From NCBI GenBank assembly GCA_024278645.1, contig JAJRST010000609.1, forward strand, positions 1 through 13,254: a stretch of DNA of 13,254 bases. The letters run 5' to 3'. The notes under the pieces are model-generated. The model saw only the letters and a program-made list of their open reading frames with translations. It made no database searches and had not been told where the DNA came from. Source of the stretch: a bacterium. GTDB taxonomy: Bacteria > Zhuqueibacterota > Zhuqueibacteria > Residuimicrobiales > Krinioviventaceae. This document shows positions 1 through 7,598 of this stretch, in pieces; the first letter of the stretch is position 1; the number at the start of each line of letters is the position of its first letter. Both the position numbers and the translations under genes were made by a program.

Positions 1-1021
1 CAAACTCCACCGGCAGCGCTTCGATGCGGGAGGTCTGCGACGCGCCGGCGACGTCGGTTTTGCGCATCAGTCGTTTTTCCAGCACAAACGCCTCTTTGAA
101 CATCTCGTCGATGGCGCGGATATCCAGTTTCAGAAAGGCGTCCTGCTCGATGTTTGACAACCGGATTTGCACGATGGCGTCCTTGATCGCGCTTTTTGCC
201 AGGGGCTCCAAATGTCCGTAAATCTGCGTCGCCGTCAGACCGCCGCAATCGACGTCCGGCGCCACGATCATCGGGCGCGTATTGATCTCATGATAGGAGC
301 GCTCGCCGCTTTCGAGATCGACCAGCAGCCAGCCGCAGGTGCTGTTGTGTTCGTTCAAACTCGTCCGCTCGGTGGAGCTTGAATAGCAGGCGTTGTCCTT
401 GACCTGCACGTACCGATGGTAATGCCCCAGGGCGATGTAATCGAAACTTTTGCCGATGATGTTCTCCACATCCGGCAGCCGTTGTTCGTTGAATTCGCCC
501 ATGCCGTATTCGGCGCCGCCCCAGGCGCCGTGGGAAATCAGCACGTTGCGCCCGGAGCCGACGCTCTCTTTCAGCGCCGCGAACGCCGCGTCCATTTCCT
601 CGGTGAGCGAACAGTGCGGTACGCAATGAAAGTCGATGCCGTTGATGCTGAACTTTTCATATCGGCTGCGGTACGCGGCGTGGACGTTGGCAAACAGGTC
701 GATGGATTCAAAAATTGAGCCGGTGGTGCGAATTCGCGGCGTCTCGTGATTGCCGGAGACCAGCACCAAGGGAATGCCGGCGTCATTGATCCGTTGGATG
801 CTCTGCATGGCCACGTGAATGGCGCGGTTGCTGGGCCGCGGCGTGTGAAACAGATCGCCGGCATGGACGACGACGTCCGGCTTGTGTTCAAAAATCGCCT
901 CGATCGCCTGCCGCCAGGCGTTGTAAAAGTCCTGCTCGCGCTGGTTCAGGCCCGTTTCCGCATCGATTTTGTTATATTCGGAAAACCCCAGATGGGTGTC
1001 GGAAAAGTGGAAAATCTTCAT
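1..1021 (-). CDS. SbcD/Mre11-like metallophosphoesterase, 3' end cut by window
   Basis: Read on the minus strand from ATG at 1021, giving 340 residues with no stop before the window edge. All metallophosphoesterase motifs are visible: D8-T-H10 (FSDTHLG), G55-D56 (GDLFH), G90-N-H92-E, H164 (ISHG) and G199-H-Y-H202. This motif set is that of the SbcD/Mre11 nuclease family, which binds two Mn ions and, with an SbcC/Rad50-type ATPase, opens and trims DNA ends and hairpins in the cytoplasm. Family members are usually near 400 residues, so the catalytic domain is complete and the capping/C-terminal part is partly missing. An SbcC partner would be expected to the left, outside the window; none is seen here. 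The start is supported by AAGGAAT a few bases upstream and by a near-consensus promoter. The exact subfamily (SbcD, or a YhaO-like exonuclease) is not settled. Confidence 0.9.
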   Translation of the reverse strand, partial: MKIFHFSDTHLGFSEYNKIDAETGLNQREQDFYNAWRQAIEAIFEHKPDVVVHAGDLFHTPRPSNRAIHVAMQSIQRINDAGIPLVLVSGNHETPRIRTTGSIFESIDLFANVHAAYRSRYEKFSINGIDFHCVPHCSLTEEMDAAFAALKESVGSGRNVLISHGAWGGAEYGMGEFNEQRLPDVENIIGKSFDYIALGHYHRYVQVKDNACYSSSTERTSLNEHNSTCGWLLVDLESGERSYHEINTRPMIVAPDVDCGGLTATQIYGHLEPLAKSAIKDAIVQIRLSNIEQDAFLKLDIRAIDEMFKEAFVLEKRLMRKTDVAGASQTSRIEALPVEF

Positions 1022-1221
1022 AAAATTCCTTATTTTAGATCAATATACAAACATTTGCAGGAATTGTCAAGACGGCGGCGTCCACGCAAAAGTCGGCGCC
1101 TGCATTTATAATAAAGGAGTGATTTAACTTTATTTACCGGGATGATATCAAGCCCGGATATGGTTGTATGCTAAGAACTGACTAATTCACGCCGTCGCCA
1201 ACAGCAAGACTGCCGGAGATA
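1022..1221. other. Divergent intergenic region
   Basis: About 200 bases lie between the leftward nuclease gene and the rightward lipoprotein gene. The leftward promoter is clear. For the rightward operon a TATAAT lies at 1107-1112 but has no good -35 at the right distance, so I do not call it. A small dyad, CCGGG (1138-1142) with CCCGG (1154-1158), lies between them and could be a weak hairpin or operator. GGAG at 1215-1218, just before ATG 1222, is the likely ribosome site of the lipoprotein. Confidence 0.4.
1042..1070 (-). promoter_or_regulatory. Sigma-70-type promoter for the SbcD-like gene
   Basis: On the minus strand TTGACA (1070-1065) and TATATT (1047-1042) are separated by exactly 17 bases. 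The predicted transcript start near 1035 leaves a leader of about 14 bases that just holds the AAGGAAT ribosome site. The match to the E. coli consensus is very close, showing that ordinary -35/-10 promoters are used in this genome. Confidence 0.8.
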
Positions 1222-2247
1222 ATGCTTAAAAATCATCAGAAAACACTTTTTTCCGTCATCGGATCGAGGCCGTTGTATCGATTGCATTTTTTCTTTTTGC
1301 TCTCTATATTTTTATGGCAATGTTCGGATCCGACGCGGGACAACCCCCTGGACCCGTTGTCGCCGCATTACAACCATTACTCGGCCATCGAGGGCGTTGT
1401 CTGGTCTTTTTATCCGCCGTATCGCAGCATTGCCGACGTCGTCGTCTCTGTCGATTCCGACCGGCTGCAAACCCTTTCCGATGAAAACGGTCGCTTTTTT
1501 TTCCAGCGTCTCGGAAAGTCGAACCATACACTCGTGGCATCCAGGGAAGGCTATGCACCCGACACCCTTTTTGTCGATGCAAGTCAAGCGGAGGTGCATA
1601 AAATCGAGTTCCATCTCGATGCACTGCCGACCTTTTTCGACATCCGGGCCACATCGCGCCACATCAGCCGCTGGTGGCCGACGACCGATTTGTATATCCT
1701 GGACATCCGGGCCGTCGTTCGCGACGAGGATGGCCCGACTGACATTCAAACCGTTTATTTAAAGTGGCCCGGCAATGCGCAGATGGACACGCTGCAATTG
1801 AGCGACCTGAACGGCCAATACCGCCTGGCGCTTGGAAATAAAAAATTGCCCCTGCCGCCAGCGGATATTGTCGGTCTGCCCCTTCGCCTGGTCGCCACGG
1901 ACAGGCCGGGCCATGAAAACATCTCCGACGTGTTTTTCCTGCACCGAATTGTGCAGGAAATACCCGTCGCCTTGTCGCCGCGCGGCCTCGAAACCACGGG
2001 CGGCTCGCCGATGCTGAAATGGTCGGCGACGCCGCCGGCGTTCTCGTATACTTTTTGGGTGCAGCTCTTCCGCGACGATTCCGGCGTCGTGACCGAAGTT
2101 TGGGAAAAGAAGGACATTCCGGCCGGACAGGATTCCATCGCCGTGACCACGCCGCTGCCGGGCGGCGTCTACTTTTGGACCGTCGCCGTCGTCGACGGCT
2201 TCGGAAATTCAGGGCGATCAAAGGAAGCGGCATTTCAGGTACAGTAA
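1222..2247 (+). CDS. Lipoprotein with carboxypeptidase-regulatory-like and Fn3-like domains
   Basis: 341 residues. A basic N-terminus is followed by a hydrophobic stretch (about 22-32) and Cys34. The residues before it (L-W-Q) are a loose rather than textbook lipobox, but the following DPTRDNPLDPLSPHY is a signature often seen just after the lipidated Cys in Calditrichota/KSB1-like proteins. Residues about 53-130 look like a CarboxypepD_reg beta-sandwich (IEGVVW, SDENGRFFF, HTLVASREGY). Residues about 250-341 look like a fibronectin type III or Ig-like domain (LKWSA, YTFWVQL, GVYFWTVAVVDGFGNSG). I infer an envelope lipoprotein with binding or structural rather than catalytic roles; no catalytic motif is visible. 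Its stop overlaps the ribosome site of the next gene, a sigma-54 activator, so the two are almost certainly co-transcribed. It may take part in signal input to that system, which is speculation. Confidence 0.8.
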   Translation: MLKNHQKTLFSVIGSRPLYRLHFFFLLSIFLWQCSDPTRDNPLDPLSPHYNHYSAIEGVVWSFYPPYRSIADVVVSVDSDRLQTLSDENGRFFFQRLGKSNHTLVASREGYAPDTLFVDASQAEVHKIEFHLDALPTFFDIRATSRHISRWWPTTDLYILDIRAVVRDEDGPTDIQTVYLKWPGNAQMDTLQLSDLNGQYRLALGNKKLPLPPADIVGLPLRLVATDRPGHENISDVFFLHRIVQEIPVALSPRGLETTGGSPMLKWSATPPAFSYTFWVQLFRDDSGVVTEVWEKKDIPAGQDSIAVTTPLPGGVYFWTVAVVDGFGNSGRSKEAAFQVQ

Positions 2248-2262
2248 AGGAGCGAGGTTTTG
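2246..2262 (+). promoter_or_regulatory. Ribosome site overlapping a stop codon and selecting a TTG start
   Basis: AAAGGAG at 2246-2252 overlaps the lipoprotein stop TAA (2245-2247) and lies 7 bases before TTG 2260-2262. The first in-frame ATG (2275) is too far downstream and has only a weaker purine run before it. This supports the TTG start and translational coupling to the gene upstream. Confidence 0.75.
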
Positions 2263-3735
2263 TCAAAGGAAAAAATGTTCCATGCGTTGATGGAGATCAC
2301 GCAGGAAATCAACACCATTCACGACATCAATGAATTGTTGCGCCGCGTCATGGACATCGCCATGCAGACCTTGCAGGCGGATCGCGGCTTTATCATCCTG
2401 AAAAAAGACGCCGACGACGAGGCGTTTCACGTGGCCATTGCCCGAAACGTGTCGCAAAAGGACCTGGCTGATTTGACCTCCTATTCCTCCAGCGTCGTCA
2501 GAACCGTGCTCGGCAACGGCGAAAGCATTCTCAGCTACGACGCCCAGGCCGACGAGCGCTTTCGCGACGCCTCCAGCGTCATCCTCAACAAGATCAGCTC
2601 CATCGCCGCGGTGCCGCTGCGCTTGAAGAACAAGATCATCGGCGCCATCTATGTCGACGCCAGCGGCGGCATCGGCCGATTCATCGAGGACAGCATCTCG
2701 TTTTTGACGGCGTTCGCCAACCAGTCGGCCATCGCCATTGAGAACGCCAAAATGATCGAATCCATTCAGGAAGAAAATCAAAAGCTACGGCGGGAAGTTG
2801 AAGAAAAATATACCTTCGAGGGCATTATCGGGCGCAGCCGCGCCATGTCCCGCGTGTTCGACCTGATGCAAAAAGTGATGAAGACCAGCGCCACGGTTTT
2901 GATCGAAGGCGAGAGCGGCACCGGCAAGGAGCTCATCGCCAGGGCGTTGCACTATAACGGGCCGCGGAAAAAGGCGCCGTTTGTCGCCGTTTTTTGCAGC
3001 GCCCTGTCGGAATCCATTTTGGAGAGCGAGCTTTTTGGCCACACCCGCGGCGCCTTTACCGGCGCGCGCGAGGATAAAAAAGGCCTGCTGGAGAGCGCCG
3101 AGAACGGGACTGTTTTTCTGGATGAAGTTTCGGAAATCAGCCCGGCCATCCAGACCAAGCTGCTGCGCTTTTTACAGGAGGGAGAGATAAAACGCGTCGG
3201 CGATACGAAAACGCGCATTGTCGATGTTCGCGTCATAGCCGCCACCAACAAGATACTGGAAGAAGAGGTCAAGGCGGGCCGTTTCCGGCAGGATCTTTAT
3301 TACAGGTTAAACGTCATAAAAATCAGCGCGCCGCCGCTTCGCGAGCGCGTGGAAGACATCCCGCTGCTGGCGGAGTATTTTTTAAAGAAATATTCGAAAA
3401 AGCTTTCCTCGCCGGTGGACGGTTTTTCCAGGAACGCCATGGAAACGCTGTTGAGCTACGGCTGGCCCGGCAATGTGCGCGAGCTGGAAAACACCATCGA
3501 GCGCGCCGTCATTCTGGCCGCATCGAATAAAATCGAACGCGAGGATTTGCAGATCGCGCCGCAGAAGGCGCGCCTGGAGTTTACATCGTCATTGACCCTG
3601 AAGGAAGTTGAAAAATCTTTTGTGCTCAAAGTCCTGGAAGAACAGGACAAAAACATCTCCAAAACGGCCAAGGCGCTGGATGTGTCGCGGCGCTGGCTGC
3701 ATTATCGATTAAAGGAATGGGGCTATGAGGCCTGA
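2260..3735 (+). CDS. Sigma-54-dependent activator, GAF-AAA+-Fis
   Basis: 491 residues from a TTG start. Residues about 10-170 form a GAF sensor domain (ADRGFIIL, SSSVVRTVL, AAVPLRLKNKIIGAIYVD, ITAFANQSAIAIENA-type end). The AAA+ domain, about 187-415, has Walker A G217-ESGTG-K223, the GAFTGA loop at 264-269 that contacts sigma-54, Walker B D288-E289, and a WPGNVRELENTIERAV segment. The C-terminus (about 465-491, NISKTAKALDVSRRWLHYRL) is a Fis-type helix-turn-helix. The protein should bind upstream DNA and use ATP to open sigma-54 promoters in response to a small ligand or partner at the GAF domain. It has no receiver or FHA domain. The next gene, a Ser/Thr kinase, overlaps it by 11 bases, so the kinase is a plausible modifier or partner. 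Two sigma-54 promoter matches lie downstream. Confidence 0.95.
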   Translation: MSKEKMFHALMEITQEINTIHDINELLRRVMDIAMQTLQADRGFIILKKDADDEAFHVAIARNVSQKDLADLTSYSSSVVRTVLGNGESILSYDAQADERFRDASSVILNKISSIAAVPLRLKNKIIGAIYVDASGGIGRFIEDSISFLTAFANQSAIAIENAKMIESIQEENQKLRREVEEKYTFEGIIGRSRAMSRVFDLMQKVMKTSATVLIEGESGTGKELIARALHYNGPRKKAPFVAVFCSALSESILESELFGHTRGAFTGAREDKKGLLESAENGTVFLDEVSEISPAIQTKLLRFLQEGEIKRVGDTKTRIVDVRVIAATNKILEEEVKAGRFRQDLYYRLNVIKISAPPLRERVEDIPLLAEYFLKKYSKKLSSPVDGFSRNAMETLLSYGWPGNVRELENTIERAVILAASNKIEREDLQIAPQKARLEFTSSLTLKEVEKSFVLKVLEEQDKNISKTAKALDVSRRWLHYRLKEWGYEA

Positions 3736-5296
3736 AATTCCCGGATATACAATTATCGCCGAGCTGCACCGCTCTCCCTTTTCCACGGTGTATCGCGCCT
3801 TGCACATCGCGCTGGATCGCACGGTGTTGATCAAGGTTTTGCCCCCCTCGATAAAGCAGCAGCATTCCATGGCCAAACGTTTTGTTCGCGAAGCCAAGGT
3901 TCACGCCCGGCTGGCGCATCCCAATATCGTGCAAATTTTTGACTATGGCGTTCAAAAAGACGCCCATTACATTATCATGGAATTTATCCAGGGGCGCAGC
4001 TTGCGCCAGCTCTTGCAGCAGCAGGGGGCCCTGGAACCATCACAGGCAGTCTCCATTTTGCGCGATGTCCTTCGGGGTTTGAGCTATGCCCACGATCGCG
4101 GCGTGCTGCACCGGGATATCAAACCGGAAAACATCATGATCTCCGACGACGGCGAGGTCAAGATCACCGATTTCGGGTTGGCCGCCTACCTGGACAGCAT
4201 TGAAGCGCTCGACCGGGCGACCGTGGGCACGCCCGCTTATATGGCCCCGGAACAAATTCACGGTCAACGCCCGGATCAACGCAGCGATCTTTTTTCCGTC
4301 GGCGCCATGTTCTTCGAAATGCTCACCGGCCGCTCGCCCTTTGTCGGAGAGACCATCGAGGAAAGCATCCATCGCGTGCTCAACGAATCGCCGGCATTGC
4401 CGCCGACGATGATCCTCGACATCCCGGAGCATCTGCAGCGCGTGTGCCTGACGCTGCTGCAAAAGGATGCGCAGGATCGTTTCGCCAATGCGGACGAGGC
4501 GCTCGCCGCTTTGGAAGCAAAGAAAGCGCCGCCGGAGAATACGCAAACCGACGCCTCGGTTCCGGCAAGTAAAAAACGCAAAACAAAATATCTCTTTCCC
4601 TTCGCCCTCGCTGTAACGGCAATCGGCGTAACCGCCTTTTTCCTGTTGCGGCAACAAGCAGCGCCGCCGCAAGCGCCCCCCGTTGTCGACTCGTTACGGG
4701 TCTCGCAACAAATGCAACAAAACGACTCTGTGCAGCAACAGCCGGACAGCGTGCATATCTTGCGCAACAGCGCACGTTCCGACGTCGTCGAGCGTCCCCC
4801 GCAGCAAACGCCGCCGAACAAACCTTTGGAAAAAACAACGCTGACAGCGCAAGCGGACAGGGCAGAAAGCAAAACCCCCGGCTATGCCTTTATCGACGTT
4901 CAGCCCTGGGCCAAGGTGATCATCGATTCCGCCTCCTACGGCATGACGCCCATTGAAAACCGCATCACCCTGAGCAGCGGCAGGCATGTTTTAAAGCTGA
5001 TAAACCCGCAATTCGGCGAAATCAAAGACACGATTGACATCAAAAGCGGCGAGACAATACACTACAAATTCAATTTTAACAAAATGTTCGGTCGCCTGCA
5101 ACTGCAAGTGCGGCCGTGGGCGGACATCTACCTGAACGGACGTCATTACGGCGCCACGCCCATCTCGCAGCCGCTGCTTTTAAAACCCGGCACATATCGC
5201 CTGCGGCTGGTGAATCCCGGCTACACCGTATGGGAAAAAACTATTACAATCAACGCGGACGAGACGCTGACTGTTCAGGCCATTCTGACAAAATGA
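3725..5296 (+). CDS. Membrane Ser/Thr protein kinase with two PEGA domains
   Basis: 523 residues. A PknB-like kinase domain spans about 8-265: catalytic K37, helix C E56, H129-R-D131-IKPEN, D149-F-G and M-A174-P-E176. All catalytic residues are present, but the glycine-rich loop is unusual: the three glycines are replaced by H15, S17 and S20 (HRSPFS). A lysine/arginine-rich stop precedes one membrane helix at about 288-307, then a Gln/Pro-rich linker, then two PEGA domains (about 386-450 and 455-523), each with a VxPWAxxxxxxxxYGxTPI pattern. The topology is therefore cytoplasmic kinase and periplasmic PEGA sensor or binding modules. It overlaps the GAF-sigma-54 activator gene by 11 bases (ATG 3725 before stop 3733-3735), which suggests coupled translation and joint function. 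Phosphorylation of that activator is inference. Confidence 0.95.
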   Translation: MRPEIPGYTIIAELHRSPFSTVYRALHIALDRTVLIKVLPPSIKQQHSMAKRFVREAKVHARLAHPNIVQIFDYGVQKDAHYIIMEFIQGRSLRQLLQQQGALEPSQAVSILRDVLRGLSYAHDRGVLHRDIKPENIMISDDGEVKITDFGLAAYLDSIEALDRATVGTPAYMAPEQIHGQRPDQRSDLFSVGAMFFEMLTGRSPFVGETIEESIHRVLNESPALPPTMILDIPEHLQRVCLTLLQKDAQDRFANADEALAALEAKKAPPENTQTDASVPASKKRKTKYLFPFALAVTAIGVTAFFLLRQQAAPPQAPPVVDSLRVSQQMQQNDSVQQQPDSVHILRNSARSDVVERPPQQTPPNKPLEKTTLTAQADRAESKTPGYAFIDVQPWAKVIIDSASYGMTPIENRITLSSGRHVLKLINPQFGEIKDTIDIKSGETIHYKFNFNKMFGRLQLQVRPWADIYLNGRHYGATPISQPLLLKPGTYRLRLVNPGYTVWEKTITINADETLTVQAILTK

Positions 5297-5298
5297 CC

Positions 5299-5314
5299 TG
5301 GCACGATACTTGTT
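5299..5314 (+). promoter_or_regulatory. Sigma-54 (-24/-12) promoter for the kelch gene
   Basis: TGGCACG-ATAC-TTGTT matches the sigma-54 consensus TGGCACG-N4-TTGCW at 11 of 12 positions, with GG (5300-5301) and GT (5312-5313) 10 bases apart; only the -12 C is changed to T. It begins 2 bases after the kinase stop, so no coding constraint explains it. The predicted start near 5325 puts the GGTGA ribosome site (5326-5330) at the very 5' end of the mRNA. Confidence 0.75.
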
Positions 5315-5335
5315 TAAATCCGAACGGTGAAATGA

Positions 5336-6568
5336 ATGAATAGAGAAAAACTAAAATATCTGATCCTGGCGCCGCTGTTCCTGGCCGCAACATTGGCGGG
5401 AGGCGAATGGCAGACGATGCCGGACATGCCGACGGGACGAACCGGCGCCTGCGCCGTCGTCCTGGACGGCTGGATTTATGTCATCGGCGGCGAGAACGGC
5501 GGCGCCCCCCTGAAAACCGTGGAGCGTTTTCATCCGGATAATAATGCCTGGGACAAGAACGTCGCGCATTTAAGGGAAAAGCGCGCCAATGCAACGGCGG
5601 TCGTCCTGGACGATAAAATTTACGTCATCGGCGGCCATGAGGAAGACGAGGCTTCGGGCGAGGTGGAACGCTACAACCCGGCAAAGAACAAATGGGAGGA
5701 AATGGAGGAACTCAAGATCGATCGTATTTTGCCCACGGCGGTCGTTTTCAACAATAAAATCTACGTCATCGGCGGCGTCAATGAAGACGACGAATACATC
5801 AAACAAACCGAAGTTTATGACCCTTCCGACGACGAGTGGCATCTGGCCCCGGAAATGAATTTGCAATTAGGGCGTTCGGGCGCCGGCGCTTTTGCAACCG
5901 GGGGCGGCGTTTTCCTGGTCGGAGGTCTCTATCGCGGCCCCATCAACACGATTGATTTTTATTCGCCGGGCCAGGGGTGGCGCACGGTGGCGCAATTGCA
6001 AACCGCCCGCAGCAATGCCGGCGTCGTCAGCCTGGGCGATTCGCTGTACGCAGTCGGCGGCGACGGCTTTAGCGACGCCGTGGCCACAATCGAAGCATGG
6101 TCGCTGCCGCAGATGACATTGGCAAAAGAGTTCGACATGCCGAATCCAAGAAGCGGTGCGGCGGTTGCAGCGACGGACGACGCCATTTACCTTTTCGGCG
6201 GCAAAGGCGAGGAACGTCTGGTGGAGCGATTCGTCCCGGCCTTCAACACCGGCGTAAGCCAAAAAAAGGATGAAAACGTCCCAAGCGACTTTTTGCTGCT
6301 GTCCAGCTATCCCAATCCGTTCACCGAGTCGACGACGTTTCGGATTATGCGATATGGAAACAACTCCATGGCCGACATCCATCTCGTCATCTATAACGTG
6401 TTGGGGCAGGTCGTCGCCGACATTAACACACAGGCCATTGGCAGGGAGACGAGCATCGCCTGGCGCGCCGTCGATTCCCGCAACCAACCCTTGCCCCCGG
6501 GGGTTTACCTGGTGCGTTTGAGCGACGGCGGGCATATTGCGCAGCAAAAAATAATGATAGGGCGCTAA
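5336..6568 (+). CDS. Kelch-repeat secreted protein with T9SS type A sorting domain
   Basis: 410 residues. A signal peptide (KLK then a hydrophobic core to about A21) is followed by about six kelch repeats covering residues 24-300. Each carries the hydrophobic-GG turn (YVIGG three times, FLVGG, YAVGG, YLFGG) and a later Tyr/Trp pair such as VERYNPAKNKW, expected to fold as one beta-propeller. Residues about 319-410 are a T9SS/Por type A C-terminal sorting domain: SSYPNPFTESTTF, IYNVLGQVV, LPPGVYLVRLSDG and QKIMIGR. T9SS carries such cargo across the outer membrane, usually to the cell surface. The propeller is probably a binding module; no enzymatic motif is visible. ATG 5336 is preceded by GGTGA; the ATG at 5332 hits a stop after two codons. 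A sigma-54 promoter lies just upstream, and the next gene starts directly after the stop. Confidence 0.92.
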   Translation: MNREKLKYLILAPLFLAATLAGGEWQTMPDMPTGRTGACAVVLDGWIYVIGGENGGAPLKTVERFHPDNNAWDKNVAHLREKRANATAVVLDDKIYVIGGHEEDEASGEVERYNPAKNKWEEMEELKIDRILPTAVVFNNKIYVIGGVNEDDEYIKQTEVYDPSDDEWHLAPEMNLQLGRSGAGAFATGGGVFLVGGLYRGPINTIDFYSPGQGWRTVAQLQTARSNAGVVSLGDSLYAVGGDGFSDAVATIEAWSLPQMTLAKEFDMPNPRSGAAVAATDDAIYLFGGKGEERLVERFVPAFNTGVSQKKDENVPSDFLLLSSYPNPFTESTTFRIMRYGNNSMADIHLVIYNVLGQVVADINTQAIGRETSIAWRAVDSRNQPLPPGVYLVRLSDGGHIAQQKIMIGR

Positions 6569-7339
6569 ATGCAAAGGCGTGGAATTCTACTCTTGCTCGG
6601 CCTTTTTGCCGCCGCAAACCTGACGGCGCAAACCGCGCCGCCGGCGCTTGACGACATTGCCGCGGCATACGCCAATTTTGAATATGAACGCCTGGACTCC
6701 CTGATACAAAAAGCCCTGGCCGACTATGGGCAATATACGCCCGAGGAATTGTTTAAAATCCATTTGTACGGCGGCAGCGCCCACTATGCCCGCGGCGACC
6801 TGGACGCCGCCAGAGAGCATTTCGCCGCCATGCTGTCCATCAAGCCGAATCCGGAAATCGACGCGGTCGATTTTTCGCCCAAGATCATCGAGTTCATAGA
6901 GCAAATTCGTCGTCAGACGGCGAACAGCGAACGCACGGCCTCGGCGCAGCAGCCGCGCTACATCCTGCTGCCGGACAAACGTCCCGGGGCGGCCTGGCGC
7001 TCGCTCATCCTGCCGGGATGGGGACAGCGCTACAAAGGCGAAAAGCAAAAAAGCGTCGTTCTCACAAGCGCCGCCGTGCTGGCGATTTCCGGGCTGACGG
7101 TCTCTGCTTTCAAAACAGCGCAAACGCACGACGCCTACCTGCAGGCGACCGACCCCATTGACATCGAGGACCGTTTTCAGACATACAGCGCCTGGAGCAA
7201 AACGCGCACGGCTTTTATATGGAGCGCCGGCATTGTCTGGGGCTATGCTTTTTTCGATGCGCTTTTGACCGCCTCGCCGCCTCTCTCCCTCTCCTACGAT
7301 CCGTCACGCTCCTTGTTCGCCCTCGCCTATCATTTCTAG
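6569..7339 (+). CDS. DUF5683-like membrane protein with signal peptide
   Basis: 256 residues. A signal peptide (MQRRGILLLLGLFAAANLTAQ-type, cleavage near residue 21) is followed by a helical, TPR-like part at about 25-115 (GGSAHYARGDLDAAREHFAAML). The C-terminal half begins with the SLILPGWGQRYKGEKQKS segment (P149-G-W-G-Q153), which is the hallmark of DUF5683 proteins. It is followed by two predicted membrane helices, about 161-181 and 215-235. Its function is unknown; DUF5683-type proteins are widespread in Bacteroidota and relatives. Its ATG follows the kelch stop with no gap, so it is almost surely in the sigma-54-driven kelch transcript. A role in assembly or anchoring of the exported kelch protein is only a guess from position. 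Confidence 0.8.
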   Translation: MQRRGILLLLGLFAAANLTAQTAPPALDDIAAAYANFEYERLDSLIQKALADYGQYTPEELFKIHLYGGSAHYARGDLDAAREHFAAMLSIKPNPEIDAVDFSPKIIEFIEQIRRQTANSERTASAQQPRYILLPDKRPGAAWRSLILPGWGQRYKGEKQKSVVLTSAAVLAISGLTVSAFKTAQTHDAYLQATDPIDIEDRFQTYSAWSKTRTAFIWSAGIVWGYAFFDALLTASPPLSLSYDPSRSLFALAYHF

Positions 7340-7390
7340 TGCATTTGGTGCACACTCTTATTTCTATCATAGGGCATTTACTGCACACTC
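7339..7390 (+). repeat. Two 17-bp repeats 33 bp apart, candidate upstream activator sites
   Basis: GCATTTGGTGCACACTC (7341-7357) and GCATTTACTGCACACTC (7374-7390) differ at two positions and are offset by 33 bases, about three helical turns. The first copy also forms a dyad, GTGCA-N5-TGCAC (7339-7353). The second copy ends about 95 bases before the sigma-54 promoter at 7484-7499, the distance at which sigma-54 activators usually bind. No T-run follows the dyad, so it is not a standard terminator. Confidence 0.5.
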
Positions 7391-7442
7391 CGCACGGCTC
7401 CAACATCCGCCTTCAAACCACACAAACGCATATCTGCTTTAT

Positions 7443-7455
7443 TTTCAATGTGTTG
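7443..7455 (+). promoter_or_regulatory. Possible IHF/HU-like bending site
   Basis: TTTCAATGTGTTG matches the IHF consensus WATCAA-N4-TTR with one mismatch. It lies between the candidate activator repeats and the sigma-54 promoter, where a DNA bend is common. Whether this organism has IHF is unknown, and short AT-rich matches arise by chance. Confidence 0.25.
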
Positions 7456-7456
7456 C

Positions 7457-7510
7457 AACGCCAATCGCTTCATTCCACTCATTTGGCATAGAGGTTGTAC
7501 GATTGGCGTT
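7457..7510. repeat. Perfect 11-bp inverted repeat flanking a sigma-54 promoter
   Basis: AACGCCAATCG (7457-7467) and its exact complement CGATTGGCGTT (7500-7510) enclose 32 bases that contain the whole -24/-12 element. The arm centres are 43 bases apart, about four helical turns. A further CGATTG occurs at 7513-7518. The right arm covers about -10 to +1 of the predicted transcript, so a protein bound there could block the promoter. Confidence 0.7.
7484..7499 (+). promoter_or_regulatory. Sigma-54 (-24/-12) promoter for the Ig-like T9SS cargo gene
   Basis: TGGCATA-GAGG-TTGTA has GG (7485-7486) and GT (7497-7498) with the required 10-base gap and matches 9 of 12 consensus positions. The -12 GT variant is the same as in the kelch promoter. 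The predicted start near 7510 gives a leader of about 89 bases before ATG 7599. Confidence 0.6.
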
Positions 7511-7585
7511 ACCGATTGAAAGCGCTCTTTAAATCAACTCATTGTTGACCAACTTGAAGGGTGCGGCTTTGACATCGAACATCAA

Positions 7586-7598
7586 AAAGGAGGTGTCT
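7586..7598 (+). promoter_or_regulatory. Strong ribosome site that sets the start at 7599
   Basis: AAAGGAGGTG lies about 4 bases before ATG 7599, whose product starts with a clean signal peptide. An in-frame TTG at 7542 would add 19 residues, put this ribosome site inside the gene and bury the signal peptide; it is rejected. Confidence 0.8.

Noticed and set aside
1107..1112. TATAAT as the -10 of the lipoprotein operon promoter
   Set aside because: No reasonable -35 hexamer at 16-18 bases upstream, and it lies 110 bases before the gene; possible but unsupported.
5867..6574. 235-residue open frame on the minus strand
   Set aside because: Antisense to the kelch repeats and sorting domain; an effect of GC-rich codon use.
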